Below are positions 44,872 to 54,841 of a stretch of 64,000 nt of DNA, piece after piece. Under the pieces are notes generated by a model. That model was not told where the DNA came from. It did no database searches and saw only the letters and a program-made list of their open reading frames with translations. Each line of letters starts with the position of its first letter. The first letter of the stretch is position 1. The translations under genes were made by a program, and so were the position numbers. This DNA is from Hoskinsella mucinilytica. Lineage in GTDB: Bacteria; Bacillota_I; Bacilli_A; Erysipelotrichales; Erysipelotrichaceae. The stretch covers positions 10,300 through 74,299 of the forward strand of contig NZ_JBEQZJ010000019.1 of assembly GCF_045223415.1 (NCBI RefSeq), given 5' to 3'.

Positions 44872-45669
44872 TCACTCTTGGTCTTCTTTTCGCTGAATAC
44901 ATCCTATATAATAGATAAAAAGCACAAGTGCACCACATTGAACGATAGAGAAAAAGAAAGCGAAAAAGAATGGCAATACCAATGCGGTATTCTGTAGCAT
45001 CAACAGCCCCAAGCTTACCACATCAAGAAATGGTACATATCGAATCAATAATTCCGCCGGTAAATCATACAATGCTACATTCATCTGAAACTGAAAGACA
45101 GCTTGCATCAAATAACGATACCCGACAAATACGATAGCAAGAAGTAAACAGCTGTAAAATACCGGTTGATATTGATGAAAGATCGTTTTCAGACTTTGTC
45201 CCAGCATATGAATAACAGAACATGTTTTTCTCAATTGCTGTAGACAAAACATCTGTACCGGTATATAAAACAACACGACCAACACCAACAATAAATTTAC
45301 AGCATAAGCTAAGATTCCCTGTTCATTGGATGAGGCAAGTGTAAAGGAAGCATATCCCAACACATTCATGATCATAAATAAAATGGTTTGTACAAGGACG
45401 TAGGTAACCACCATCTTTTTTGCATTCTGACAACATACTTCCTCTTGGCTTTTTTGAATCTTTATGGTCATCAAAGCCGGTATTGCTCCTGCCAAAAGAT
45501 GTAACCCATACGTACCTATATACAAAAGCATCGTTTGATTCCATGAATACATCCATTGTGAAATCAACTGATAACATATCGCATAGATCAAGCATGCCAC
45601 CATCATCCAAACAGTATAAAGCTTTGCCTTTCCTCTGGTATCTAAAATCTCAAGAAAATGTTGCATCAT
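44872..45669 (-). CDS. Multi-pass membrane protein, unknown
   Basis: A 265-residue protein with about six hydrophobic segments (near 15-35, 45-65, 85-110, 125-145, 170-190, 225-255) and a short charged C-terminus (CIQRKEDQE). No enzymatic motif is visible. It overlaps the upstream membrane protein gene by four bases (ATGA), so the two are translationally coupled and may form a complex. Role unknown. Confidence 0.65.
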   Translation of the reverse strand: MMQHFLEILDTRGKAKLYTVWMMVACLIYAICYQLISQWMYSWNQTMLLYIGTYGLHLLAGAIPALMTIKIQKSQEEVCCQNAKKMVVTYVLVQTILFMIMNVLGYASFTLASSNEQGILAYAVNLLLVLVVLFYIPVQMFCLQQLRKTCSVIHMLGQSLKTIFHQYQPVFYSCLLLAIVFVGYRYLMQAVFQFQMNVALYDLPAELLIRYVPFLDVVSLGLLMLQNTALVLPFFFAFFFSIVQCGALVLFIYYIGCIQRKEDQE

Positions 45670-46469
45670 CTTTCCCCTTTTCCTAAAAACGGTTGCTCAT
45701 TTGGCATATATAAATAAGCATATCGATCATATAAATTGGCAATCATCTGAAGCATGACCACCATAAAAGCGATTTGAACACCATAATACAACACATAGGT
45801 CATTACAACCGAAAGGATCCCTGTTTTTGCATTTGCCAATGAATAGATCATATGAGAGAAGTTGTCAACATTACCAAATACAGTAGTAAACACAGAACTA
45901 GCAATCGTTTGAGAGAAGATACATAATACAATGTATGGAATACTCATCACAATGATCATCTTATAGTTTGTAAGTAGCATTCGACATGCTCCACCTATAT
46001 AGTCCTTTAATGTTTTATTTTGATCATAAATAGCATAAGCAACAATGGCATTCCAATAGAGGAAAAAAGCCTGTAAGAAGAATATGATCACATAAGCCAA
46101 AATCGGAATCATATATAGAAAATAGGATAATTGTTGCATAAAGGATTGAAGAAATGACAATACCAAGCCCATCACGATGTGATACAGTATCATCTTTGCA
46201 GAGGAAACGATATCGACGATGTGAAAAGGCTGGTTTCGTACTGTTTTGATAAACAGAAACATGATGGTATCTATCACAAAGATATTCAACATTGTCAATA
46301 AAAAGGACAATATCAAATAGATGATACTGGATGGTGTACAGACTGCCGCTAAAATTTCAAAAAGGATCGTTCCTAACACCTTGGCTACTGCCATCCATAA
46401 AAACAGCTTAAGAAAATGCTTTTTCAGCTGTGAAATGGTATCTGTAAAATCTGCTCTTAATTCACTCAT
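45666..46469 (-). CDS. Multi-pass membrane protein (DUF975-like), unknown
   Basis: A 267-residue protein with six hydrophobic segments and a polar N-terminus (MSELRADFTDTISQL). The segment NKTLKDYIGGACRMLLTNYKM before a TM helix is reminiscent of DUF975 proteins, but this is uncertain. The ATG at 46469 has AGGA upstream; an in-frame extension to 46520 has no ribosome binding site. It is the first gene of a two-gene membrane operon. Confidence 0.6.
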   Translation of the reverse strand: MSELRADFTDTISQLKKHFLKLFLWMAVAKVLGTILFEILAAVCTPSSIIYLILSFLLTMLNIFVIDTIMFLFIKTVRNQPFHIVDIVSSAKMILYHIVMGLVLSFLQSFMQQLSYFLYMIPILAYVIIFFLQAFFLYWNAIVAYAIYDQNKTLKDYIGGACRMLLTNYKMIIVMSIPYIVLCIFSQTIASSVFTTVFGNVDNFSHMIYSLANAKTGILSVVMTYVLYYGVQIAFMVVMLQMIANLYDRYAYLYMPNEQPFLGKGER

Positions 46470-46561
46470 ATTGGTTCCTACTTTCTTTATAAACATGAAA
46501 GTATTATACAAGAAAAACAAATTGAAATCAATTCATCCCTATTACGTCATTGCTCATGGGA

Positions 46562-46596
46562 GCAAAAAAAAGCAACTGCATTCAAGCATGTTGCTT
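46562..46596 (-). terminator. Intrinsic terminator
   Basis: Stem AAGCAAC/GTTGCTT with a 13-base loop and T8 on the minus strand, overlapping the stop of the gene at 46582-47040. Confidence 0.8.
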
Positions 46597-47040
46597 ATGA
46601 ATATGACAAGGTTGTTTACATCCGGTATAAGTTACAAAATACTTTTCTATTTTTTTACCGGATACACAGCTTATAGAAACACTTTGATGGTTTTTTAACA
46701 TGATTTCCAAAGTATCCAATGCCCCTTTTCCTTTAACGATTTCCCAACGTTCTACATCTTCCCAAAATAAAACGAAGCATTCATCAGAACCATTGTTTGT
46801 ATAAAAGAACACATATTTATCATAAAACTCAATTAATTTAATGTTTTTCACAAAGAAGAGATAGAATGCAGCAAATATGGTAACGACACAACCAATCAGA
46901 TAATAATCCGTACATAAGAGAAGCACTCCCAAAGATAACAGAAAACATATAAACATATACGGCTTACTGGAAATCGTATCCAGCTTTTTACCGTCACATG
47001 GAAGATTTCTGATTTTTAAAATCTTGCTTTTTACATTCAT
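46582..47040 (-). CDS. Two-TM membrane protein with C-terminal soluble domain (PH-like), unknown
   Basis: A 152-residue protein with two close hydrophobic segments (about 27-45 and 47-65) and a ~75-residue soluble part containing IEFYDKYVFFY and FWEDVERWEIVKGK, a layout seen in bacterial PH-like membrane proteins (weak assignment). The ATG at 47040 follows AAGGTG. Single gene with its own terminator. Function unknown. Confidence 0.6.
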   Translation of the reverse strand: MNVKSKILKIRNLPCDGKKLDTISSKPYMFICFLLSLGVLLLCTDYYLIGCVVTIFAAFYLFFVKNIKLIEFYDKYVFFYTNNGSDECFVLFWEDVERWEIVKGKGALDTLEIMLKNHQSVSISCVSGKKIEKYFVTYTGCKQPCHIHKQHA

Positions 47041-47176
47041 GCCAACCATCACCTTCTCGTTATTTTTATTATATAGGAAAATTATTTTATATCAATAATA
47101 TCACACAATTCCACTTATTTCTCTCTATATTTTCTGAATTTATCTAGTATAATAATAAGGCAAGGAGTGATTTATT

Positions 47177-48043
47177 TTGGAGATTCTAAAAACAATCAAT
47201 GATTGGGGTAAGGGTACCTGGTTTAAATATGGATTGATCGATACCATCATCAGCATGTTGATCTTTCTAAGCATCGCCTACATATTAAAACGTCTGTTTA
47301 GACGCTATGTGGAAGCTCATGTCAAGGTGAATGCACAATTCATCAATCGCATCATAAAGATTACATTGTACACCATTGCAGTCTATGCATGTTTATCTCT
47401 TTTGACACCATTTGATTCTGTATTAAGTAAAGTTTGGGGCAGTGCCGGCATCATTGCTGTTGTGATAGGTTTTGCGGCTCAGGAATCCATGGGTAATTTT
47501 GTGAATGGTATTTTGATCACAACCTTTAAACCATTCAAGATCGGCGATCTTGTGAAAGTAAACAATGGGGAATATGAAGGCTATGTTGTGGATATCTCTT
47601 TGCGAGATACGGTCATACGTACGTATGAGAATACAAAAGTGATCATTCCTAATTCCACAATGAACAAAGCTGTATTAGAAAATGTCAGTCTTAACAACAA
47701 CAATAAAGCAAATTTTTTAACGATAGATATCAGCTATGATAGCGATATTGATAAAGCAATGAACATCATGAGCGAAGAAATCCGAAAACATCCGGACTTT
47801 TTAGATGCCAGATCAAAACAAGACAAAGCCCAAGGCGTAAACGATGTCATCATTCGTCTAACGAGTTTTAATGACAGTTCCATCACCTTACGGGCTACGG
47901 TCTATTCTAAAACCAACGCAGAAGGCTTCGCCATGTTGTGCGACTTACGCTATTCAATCAAAAAACGATTCGATCAAGAAGGAATTGAATTCCCCTATCC
48001 ACATCGAAGTGTCATCATCAAACAAGAAGAAAGCTCATTATAA
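47177..48043 (+). CDS. Small-conductance mechanosensitive channel (MscS family)
   Basis: A 288-residue protein: two or three N-terminal membrane segments, the pore-lining helix region (AGIIAVVIGFAAQESMGNFVNG) and the beta domain motif FKIGDLVKVNNGEYEGYVVDI, then the cytosolic cage domain ending in FPYPHRSV. It releases solutes on osmotic downshock. It begins with TTG at 47177, supported by AAGGAG 9 bases upstream and the absence of an ATG that would keep the N-terminus. Monocistronic, with a terminator at 48051. Confidence 0.92.
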   Translation: MEILKTINDWGKGTWFKYGLIDTIISMLIFLSIAYILKRLFRRYVEAHVKVNAQFINRIIKITLYTIAVYACLSLLTPFDSVLSKVWGSAGIIAVVIGFAAQESMGNFVNGILITTFKPFKIGDLVKVNNGEYEGYVVDISLRDTVIRTYENTKVIIPNSTMNKAVLENVSLNNNNKANFLTIDISYDSDIDKAMNIMSEEIRKHPDFLDARSKQDKAQGVNDVIIRLTSFNDSSITLRATVYSKTNAEGFAMLCDLRYSIKKRFDQEGIEFPYPHRSVIIKQEESSL

Positions 48044-48050
48044 TATAATC

Positions 48051-48085
48051 AAAAAACGGCGTAGCACTTTGCTATGTCTTTTTTT
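48051..48085 (+). terminator. Intrinsic terminator of the MscS gene
   Basis: Hairpin of the GgCGTAGCA/TGCTATGtC type with a 3-base loop, followed by T7 on the plus strand. Confidence 0.75.
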
Positions 48086-48216
48086 CACATTTATGTAATT
48101 CACATTTGATATAACATTTTTATTCCTTTACACTTAATATGTTTACAAAAGAGCGCATCAAATGAGAGGAATTCTTAATGCAAAAAACATATGATGGAAC
48201 AAAAGGAGGTCTATGA

Positions 48217-49098
48217 ATGGAATGGCTAAAGAAGTTAAGTGAAGCGATAGATTATATCGAACACAATCTAGATAACGAAATATCCTATGATAAAGCAGCA
48301 CAGATTGCTTGCTGTTCGACTTATTATTTTCAACGTCTATTCTCTTATGTATGTGGTATTTCATTGTCAGAATATATTCGGCGTAGAAGAATGACACAAG
48401 CGGCATTTGACTTACAAAGGACAAACGCAAAAGTCATTGATGTCGCATTAAAGTATGGATATACATCTCCTACTTCATTTAATCGAGCATTTCAAAATGT
48501 ACACAATATCACGCCTGCCCTTGCTCGCAACATGGGGAACCCGTTAAATGCGTTTATGGCAATCCACTTTTCAATCCAAGTTACAGGTGAAAAAGCCATG
48601 TCGTATTACATCACAAAGAAAAGCTCTATGCGTATGGTAGGATGTCGTACGCCATTAACTACAGATATGGAGGAAAATCAGAAACATATTCCACACTTTT
48701 GGAAGTCAGTATTACATAGTCATCTGTTTTCTAAACTTTGTGATTTATCTGATCGATCTGCACAAAACATCTTTGGTATCAGTGCTTATGATGCATCACA
48801 AAGTGATTTCTATTATATCGCAGTTAACACGAGTGCAAGCGTTCCTGTCGGTATGTTTGAATTTGAAATTCCTTCAACGACTTGGGTCGTATTTGAAAGC
48901 GATGGGGATTATAAAGAGAACGTGCAACGTATATTTAAAAGATTTTACACAGAGTGGCTACCTTTTTCAGGATACCATGCTACTGGATCATCAGAGATAG
49001 AAGTATATCCTATTGATAAGGAAGCAGCAATCAGCGGCCATTTAGAAGTATGGTTTGCGATCACAAAAGACAAGGAGGATAAAGAATGTATCATTTAA
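48217..49098 (+). CDS. AraC family regulator with GyrI-like effector-binding domain
   Basis: A 293-residue protein. Two helix-turn-helix motifs of the AraC type occupy about residues 8-105 (AAQIACCSTYYFQRLFS and VIDVALKYGYTSPTSFNRAF). Residues about 125-290 form a GyrI/Rob-like small-molecule-binding domain (SMRMVGCRTPL, ending EVWFAITKD). The ligand is unknown. It starts after AAAGGAGG and overlaps the next gene by 13 bases, so it probably senses a compound that the downstream hydrolase handles (inference). Confidence 0.9.
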   Translation: MEWLKKLSEAIDYIEHNLDNEISYDKAAQIACCSTYYFQRLFSYVCGISLSEYIRRRRMTQAAFDLQRTNAKVIDVALKYGYTSPTSFNRAFQNVHNITPALARNMGNPLNAFMAIHFSIQVTGEKAMSYYITKKSSMRMVGCRTPLTTDMEENQKHIPHFWKSVLHSHLFSKLCDLSDRSAQNIFGISAYDASQSDFYYIAVNTSASVPVGMFEFEIPSTTWVVFESDGDYKENVQRIFKRFYTEWLPFSGYHATGSSEIEVYPIDKEAAISGHLEVWFAITKDKEDKECII

Positions 49099-50129
49099 GG
49101 TTAAAAGGCGACCATTATCAAATGGGTGTCAAAAGAGGAAACATCTTTCAAAAAAGTAAGATCATATTTCCTTTACATCTTGATGAGTTTCAATTAGAAC
49201 ATGGAAGAAAAAGCGAACGAATATTGAAAGAGTTTTTTCCAGAAGTATGTGAGGAAATTCGAGGTGTTTGTGACTCAATAGGTATTGATTATGTCGTTTT
49301 TGCATCATGGCTGTTATGTATGGGCTGTTGTATGTATCATTTAAAAGACAATATTCCCGTAGAAGTTAGAGGATGTACCGCTTTCGCTTATGCTAAAGAT
49401 GATAACATCATTTATGGACGCAACAATGATTTACCACCCTATTTAAAGAAAGGAAGCAAAAGCGAATTATATGCTCCATCAAAAGGTAATAGATTCAACA
49501 TAACAACTTCCTCTTTCATTAATGGCGAAGAAGGTATGAATGAGCATGGCTTAGCGGTTGCGATGACGTTTGTCATGACTCGTTTAGAGGCAATACAACC
49601 AGGATTGAATTCCTGTTTCATTGTAAGATATCTGCTTGAAAAAGCAACTAGTACACAACATGCGCTTTCTTTGCTTATGGAATTGCCGATTGCTTCAAAT
49701 TGTAATATTCTTCTTGCAGATAAAAACGGGAATATGATGGTAGTCGAATGTACACCTACCTTAAAGAAAATAAGGAAAGCTGAAAAACTAAAAAACGGTA
49801 ATATCATATGTACTGTCAATAGTTTTACTTCGAATGAAATGAAAAAGTATGATGCATCGAATGGAAATGATTATCATTCTGATTTGCGCTATCACACTGT
49901 CATAAATCATTTTTCTTCTTATACACAGGGAAATCTGATTGAAACAAGTCAACAGCTATTAAAAGGAGATCATGGCTTCATGTGCCAATATGATGAGCCA
50001 GATTTTGAAACTATTTGGAGTTCAGTTTTTGATTTGAAGAGCCTGATGATATATCGTTCAGAGGGTGACCCTAGAAGAAAAAAATTTATGCTGGATCATA
50101 GACTATATGATATCATACAACATAAATAG
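49086..50129 (+). CDS. C45-type Ntn-hydrolase (acyl-CoA:6-APA acyltransferase-like)
   Basis: A 347-residue protein of the C45/choloylglycine-hydrolase-like group. The predicted nucleophile is Cys97 in VRGCTAFAY, which would become N-terminal after self-cleavage. Other family features are YGRNNDLP, GMNEHGLAVAMTFV and ECTPTLKKI. Such enzymes hydrolyse or transfer acyl groups on amide bonds; the substrate is unknown and could be N-acyl amino acids or peptides. No signal peptide. It is coupled to the AraC regulator upstream. Confidence 0.82.
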   Translation: MYHLRLKGDHYQMGVKRGNIFQKSKIIFPLHLDEFQLEHGRKSERILKEFFPEVCEEIRGVCDSIGIDYVVFASWLLCMGCCMYHLKDNIPVEVRGCTAFAYAKDDNIIYGRNNDLPPYLKKGSKSELYAPSKGNRFNITTSSFINGEEGMNEHGLAVAMTFVMTRLEAIQPGLNSCFIVRYLLEKATSTQHALSLLMELPIASNCNILLADKNGNMMVVECTPTLKKIRKAEKLKNGNIICTVNSFTSNEMKKYDASNGNDYHSDLRYHTVINHFSSYTQGNLIETSQQLLKGDHGFMCQYDEPDFETIWSSVFDLKSLMIYRSEGDPRRKKFMLDHRLYDIIQHK

Positions 50130-50163
50130 AAGATATCTTACGCATTCAAATGAGATATTACAA

Positions 50164-50200
50164 AAAAAAGACGAATAGAAACACATTCTTTCGTCTTTTT
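50164..50200. terminator. Bidirectional intrinsic terminator
   Basis: Stem AAAAAGACGAA/TTCGTCTTTTT between the convergent hydrolase and RNA helicase genes, with T-runs for both strands. Confidence 0.85.
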
Positions 50201-50216
50201 ATTTAGAGCTAGCTTT

Positions 50217-51983
50217 TTATTTTGTACGTCTTTCTTTTCCTGACTTACGAACACTCTTATCATGGTTTCCGCCACGTCTTGGTGCACGTTTTTCTCTATT
50301 ACCATCACGTGATTTGGAAGCATTGCGATTACCACCATTACCGCTTCTTCCACCGGATGATTTACGATCATTATTTCTAGATCTTCCTCCGCTTTTACGT
50401 TTTGGTGCACTATCAATTTCCACCATAACCTCTTCACCACGAATATGACTTCTCTGCATACTGGTTAATACAGCATCCACCTTATCTGCGGCAACATCTA
50501 CTAGAGTAAAATCTTTTCTTACATCAATTCTACCGATTGCTTTCCCGGAGATACCACTTTCTTCAATGATTGCGGCTACGATATTTCCTGTCTTCACACC
50601 GACATTTCGACCGATACTGAATTTCAATGTAATGGCATCAAAATCAGATGCATAACGTTTCACATCTTCCTCTGCCTCAATATCGATAATCTCATTTTTA
50701 TAAGTCATAGAAATCAATGCAGAAATGATATTTTCCAAAGCGATTCCTTCAGCCATTAATTCATTTGCGATTTCAATGCTTTCTTCTGTAATGCCCTCAT
50801 CACAAGCTTCTTTCACAGTTGCGACAAACGCATTGCGATTTGCTTCTATCATTTGTGCAGATGTTGGAAGTGAATGACGTACTACATTAGTCTTAGTATA
50901 ACGGATGATATCCTTGATACCGCCACGCTGTTTACCACCACTTACCAAAGTGATAGCAAGACCTTTCTTACCTGCACGTCCTGTTCTTCCTACACGGTGA
51001 ATATAATATTCATTATCCTGAGGAAGATCAAAATTCACTACAAGATCAATATCATCAACATCAATTCCTCTAGCGGCGACATCAGTCGCAATCAAAATGG
51101 TTGCACCACCATTACGGAACTGATCCATAACACGTGTTCTAAACTCTTGTTTCATATCACCATGCAAAGATAAAGCCTTGATATCATGCTGATTCAACTC
51201 AGTACATAGATCATCTACCATTTTCTTGGTATTACAGAAAATCATACAAAGATCTGGATCATAATGGTTCAATAATACACGAAGTGCATTTGCTTTTTTT
51301 CCTCGTGGAACATCATAATAAATCTGTTCTACGGTATCAATGGTACGTTGACTAGATTTGATTTCTACACGTACTGGATCTTTTTGAAACTGTTCTGTGA
51401 TCTTCAAGATATCTGCAGGCCATGTTGCAGAGAATAAAACTGTCTGATGTTCATTTTCAGCAGGCATACTGTTTAAGATTTCTTCAATATCCTCTTTAAA
51501 TCCCATATTCAACATTTCATCTGCTTCATCTAAGATCACCATACGAGTATCATTTAAACGTAATGTTTTTCTACGCAAATGATCCATGATCCTTCCCGGT
51601 GTACCTACAACGATACCACAACCTCTTTTTAGAAGTTTGATCTGAGAGTCAATTGGTTGACCGCCATAAATCGGAACGATTTTAATTCCTTCTTTATACT
51701 TTGAAAACTTTCTTAATTCTGTAGCGACCTGTGTCACTAATTCTCTGGTTGGACAAATGATAAGCGCATTGGGAAGCTTATTGCTTGCTTCTACCATTTC
51801 AATTGCTGGGATACCGAATGCCGCTGTCTTGCCTGTACCTGTATTGGAACGACCCAGCACATCCTTTCCTTCCATAATCAATGGAATGGCTTGTGCTTGT
51901 ATGTCGGTTGCATTTTCATATCCCATTTCTTCAACAGCTTTCATTACCTCACTGCTGATGTTTAATTCATTAAATTGTGTCAT
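50217..51983 (-). CDS. DEAD-box RNA helicase (CshA/DeaD type)
   Basis: A 588-residue protein with all DEAD-box motifs: Q motif (FNELNISSEVMKAVEEMG), GRSNTGTGKTAAFG, PTRELVTQ, TPGRIMDHL, VILDEADEMLNMGF, FSAT, and HRVGRTGRAGKKG in domain 2. A DbpA-like RNA-binding domain follows (about 460-535, ending MVEIDSAPK), then a basic Gly/Arg/Ser/Asn-rich tail. It remodels RNA during ribosome assembly, decay or cold adaptation. The ATG at 51983 follows AAGGTAAC; the longer frame to 52061 has no such signal. Confidence 0.93.
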   Translation of the reverse strand: MTQFNELNISSEVMKAVEEMGYENATDIQAQAIPLIMEGKDVLGRSNTGTGKTAAFGIPAIEMVEASNKLPNALIICPTRELVTQVATELRKFSKYKEGIKIVPIYGGQPIDSQIKLLKRGCGIVVGTPGRIMDHLRRKTLRLNDTRMVILDEADEMLNMGFKEDIEEILNSMPAENEHQTVLFSATWPADILKITEQFQKDPVRVEIKSSQRTIDTVEQIYYDVPRGKKANALRVLLNHYDPDLCMIFCNTKKMVDDLCTELNQHDIKALSLHGDMKQEFRTRVMDQFRNGGATILIATDVAARGIDVDDIDLVVNFDLPQDNEYYIHRVGRTGRAGKKGLAITLVSGGKQRGGIKDIIRYTKTNVVRHSLPTSAQMIEANRNAFVATVKEACDEGITEESIEIANELMAEGIALENIISALISMTYKNEIIDIEAEEDVKRYASDFDAITLKFSIGRNVGVKTGNIVAAIIEESGISGKAIGRIDVRKDFTLVDVAADKVDAVLTSMQRSHIRGEEVMVEIDSAPKRKSGGRSRNNDRKSSGGRSGNGGNRNASKSRDGNREKRAPRRGGNHDKSVRKSGKERRTK

Positions 51984-52124
51984 TGTTACCTTCTTTCTAT
52001 CATTATGTATTTTATCTCGTAATAACTTATTAAGTTTATCACAGGTACTATGAAACGTCAATGGAAATATCGCAAATCAATGATAAGAAAAAAAATCTGC
52101 ACGAAGCGTGACTTAGCATGATCA

Positions 52125-53390
52125 TTAACGAAAAACCAGTATCAATGCCATACCCTCAGCTTCTTGTTTCGCATATATCGCACCATCCATCTTTTGCATA
52201 AGCTCTTTGCAAATATAAAGCCCTAAACCGCTTCCTGCTTTTCCAAGTGCATTTGTCCCTCTAAAAAAGCTATCAAACAAATGATTATATTCATTTTCAT
52301 TCACAATACTTCCACTATTATAGAAATGAATCAATTGACAATAATCCTCTTCATAAAAAGTGATTTTAATGCTTCTACCATCACCGTATTTATAAGCATT
52401 TTCAAACAAATTATCAAAAATTTCACGGACTCTATCGATATCTCCTTTTAATAATCTATCCTCATATGCCCCAATGCATAGTTCAATATGACGTAGCTTA
52501 CATTGCTCTTGATACACATCCAAGACCTTTTTCATTAAATCCGAAAGATAAAATTCTCCTTGTTGTACCTCAAGATCCATAATATCTTCTCGAGAAGCAA
52601 GCCTAATCTGATTCACATAATCTTCGATTTCTTTACTTTTTTCTTCTATTTTAGAAACATAACGATTTTTATCACTTTCATCACAATGATCTTCCACCAA
52701 CATACGCCCATACAGTCGAATGAGATTTAATGGCGTTTTGATATCATGAGATAAGGATAATAGCAATTGTTTCTTCTCCTTTAATAGCTCTAATTGTCGT
52801 TTTTTCGATAGTTCCAATTCATCTTTTAATTGGCCCATCCCCATCAAGAAGTCTTGATAATAGCGACTTTTCTCGATCTTGATATCTTTTTTTCCATGAC
52901 CCTTGGCTAGTTCTAACGGCATTTCACTCAACTGTTGAAAAGGTAGGATGACACGTTTTCTCAAATAAAACAAAATAGCAAGTACAAACAATTCCATGAA
53001 AAGAAGCCCGGTCTGTGCCATCAACAAATGCTCTTTATTCCTACGTGGCATATGATACTCAAATTTTAAATATCCTTTTAACTTTTCATCTTGATACCAA
53101 GGTTGGATCATCACACCATCTTCTTGTGCAAAGTCATAGAAGGCTTCCACAATAGACGCTTCCTGTTGTTCAATATCTAGATAACGAATTGCTTGTATCA
53201 GTTTATATTTTGATAGATCCAATGCCGATGGATCCTTCAAGCTCTGCATTTCTTTCATCGCTCGATTGATATCCACACGAAAAGCATTTTGATCACGGTC
53301 ATCTTGATGATAACTACCATATCCTAACAACAAAGCAAGGATGCTATATAATAATAGCGAAAGAATAAACAAACGGTCAAATTTTTTCAT
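52125..53390 (-). CDS. Sensor histidine kinase
   Basis: A 421-residue kinase: TM1 (about 7-25), a ~95-residue extracellular part, TM2 (about 126-144), a HAMP-like linker, HisKA with LSHDIKTPLNL (His215) and an ATPase domain with NLFENAYKYGDG, GSGLGLYICKEL. It is the last gene of a four-gene operon. Its start overlaps the response regulator by 14 bases, so they are made together. The extracellular part is larger than in BceS-type kinases, so it may sense directly. Confidence 0.9.
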   Translation of the reverse strand: MKKFDRLFILSLLLYSILALLLGYGSYHQDDRDQNAFRVDINRAMKEMQSLKDPSALDLSKYKLIQAIRYLDIEQQEASIVEAFYDFAQEDGVMIQPWYQDEKLKGYLKFEYHMPRRNKEHLLMAQTGLLFMELFVLAILFYLRKRVILPFQQLSEMPLELAKGHGKKDIKIEKSRYYQDFLMGMGQLKDELELSKKRQLELLKEKKQLLLSLSHDIKTPLNLIRLYGRMLVEDHCDESDKNRYVSKIEEKSKEIEDYVNQIRLASREDIMDLEVQQGEFYLSDLMKKVLDVYQEQCKLRHIELCIGAYEDRLLKGDIDRVREIFDNLFENAYKYGDGRSIKITFYEEDYCQLIHFYNSGSIVNENEYNHLFDSFFRGTNALGKAGSGLGLYICKELMQKMDGAIYAKQEAEGMALILVFR

Positions 53391-54054
53391 AACGATATCC
53401 TACTCCCCATACAGTTTGAATACGTTTTGGTTGGCGTGGTTGTTCTTCGATCTTAGAACGAAGCATTTTCACATGTACGGTCAAGGTCTGGTTTTCACTT
53501 TCACTTTCCATGCCCCAAATTTCATTAAATAAAAAATCTTTTTGTAAGGTCTTTCCTTCATTTTTCACAAACAACAACAATAGCTCAAACTCTTTAGCAT
53601 TTAGTTCCAATGGTTTTTGTTTGATATATGCCTTATGTGCATCTACATCTATCATCAATGCTCCTGAATAAATCTTATGCTGTTGGTTTCTATCTGATCG
53701 ACGATGTAACAAAACCTGAATTTTCGCATATAAGATATCCGGATCTACCGGTTTAGGAATATAATCATCTGCCCCAAGCTCAAAGCCCATCAATTGATCT
53801 GATTTTTCACCTCTTGCGCTCATGATCAAAATAGGTAGATCATAAAGCTTACGTACTTGCCGCATAAAAGCAAAGCCATCCATATTCGGTAACATGATAT
53901 CAAGTAAAATCATATCAACATTATGTGTATACAGCCATGCAAGACCTGCTTCTGCATCTGGAAAAGAACAAAGGGAAAAGCCTTTCTTGGTTAGAAAGGC
54001 CGTTAACAACTCAGCAAGTTCTTTATGATCTTCAATTAGTAATATCGTTTCCAT
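53377..54054 (-). CDS. OmpR-family response regulator
   Basis: A 225-residue regulator with a receiver (Asp52 in LLDIMLPNMDG, conserved Lys in YIPKPVD) and a winged-helix DNA-binding domain (about 125-225, ending GVGYRYEKI). It is the partner of the kinase encoded next and probably controls its own operon, including the ABC transporter. It starts 3 bases after the ATPase gene. Confidence 0.92.
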   Translation of the reverse strand: METILLIEDHKELAELLTAFLTKKGFSLCSFPDAEAGLAWLYTHNVDMILLDIMLPNMDGFAFMRQVRKLYDLPILIMSARGEKSDQLMGFELGADDYIPKPVDPDILYAKIQVLLHRRSDRNQQHKIYSGALMIDVDAHKAYIKQKPLELNAKEFELLLLFVKNEGKTLQKDFLFNEIWGMESESENQTLTVHVKMLRSKIEEQPRQPKRIQTVWGVGYRYEKI

Positions 54055-54057
54055 ACA

Positions 54058-54828
54058 TCACCATCCTAATTTTAATAACCATTCATTTAATCTACGTTCC
54101 CTAGCATCGGCATTCATACCATGATCCCATTTTCCCAAGGATATCTCATCACGAATATCACCATCCTCTATATAGAGCACTCTTTCACATTTAGAAGCAA
54201 CCTTCATATCATGGGTAACCAATAGAATACTTGTTCCTTCTGCATTGATTTTGATCAGCTCTTGCATCACTTCAATTGAATTCTGTTTATTTAATGCCCC
54301 GGTTGGTTCATCGGCAAAAATGATCTTAGGATGATTGATCAAACTTCGACAAATACATGCACGTTGTAATTGACCACCGGAAACCTCATTGACCGCATGA
54401 TTGCCTACTTCACTGATATTCAGCTTATGCATCAACATCGTAGCACGCTCTTCAATTTGTTTACGACTTTCCTTATGCTTACCATGTCTTTTTTGAAATG
54501 CCGGTAACATTATATTATCATAGAGTGTTAGATTTTTCAGCATATACATTTGTTGAAATACAAATCCCATTTCTTCTAAACGTAAATCACTCATCTCATT
54601 TGCAGATAGCTTATTTAACTCTTTCCCAAAGAAATTCACACTGCCGGCGCTCAATTGATCCATACCACTTACGGTATATAAAAGTGTCGTCTTACCTGAT
54701 CCACTAGGACCCATGACACCTACCATTTCGCCTTTTTCAATGGTTAAATTGATATTTCTCAATACATTATTTTGACGTTTATTCACAATAAATGTCTTAC
54801 AAAGATTAGTTACAGTTAGCGTTTCCAT
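54058..54828 (-). CDS. ABC transporter ATP-binding protein (MacB/LolD-type)
   Basis: A 256-residue ATPase: Walker A GPSGSGKTTLLY, Q-loop FVFQQMYML, signature VSGGQLQRA, Walker B IIFADEPTGALNK, H-loop VTHDMK. This is the subgroup that works with FtsX-type permeases. It lies between its permease (14 bases upstream) and a two-component system, the arrangement seen for peptide-antibiotic sensing and resistance modules in Firmicutes. Confidence 0.92.
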   Translation of the reverse strand: METLTVTNLCKTFIVNKRQNNVLRNINLTIEKGEMVGVMGPSGSGKTTLLYTVSGMDQLSAGSVNFFGKELNKLSANEMSDLRLEEMGFVFQQMYMLKNLTLYDNIMLPAFQKRHGKHKESRKQIEERATMLMHKLNISEVGNHAVNEVSGGQLQRACICRSLINHPKIIFADEPTGALNKQNSIEVMQELIKINAEGTSILLVTHDMKVASKCERVLYIEDGDIRDEISLGKWDHGMNADARERRLNEWLLKLGW

Positions 54829-54841
54829 ATTCCGTTTTCTC

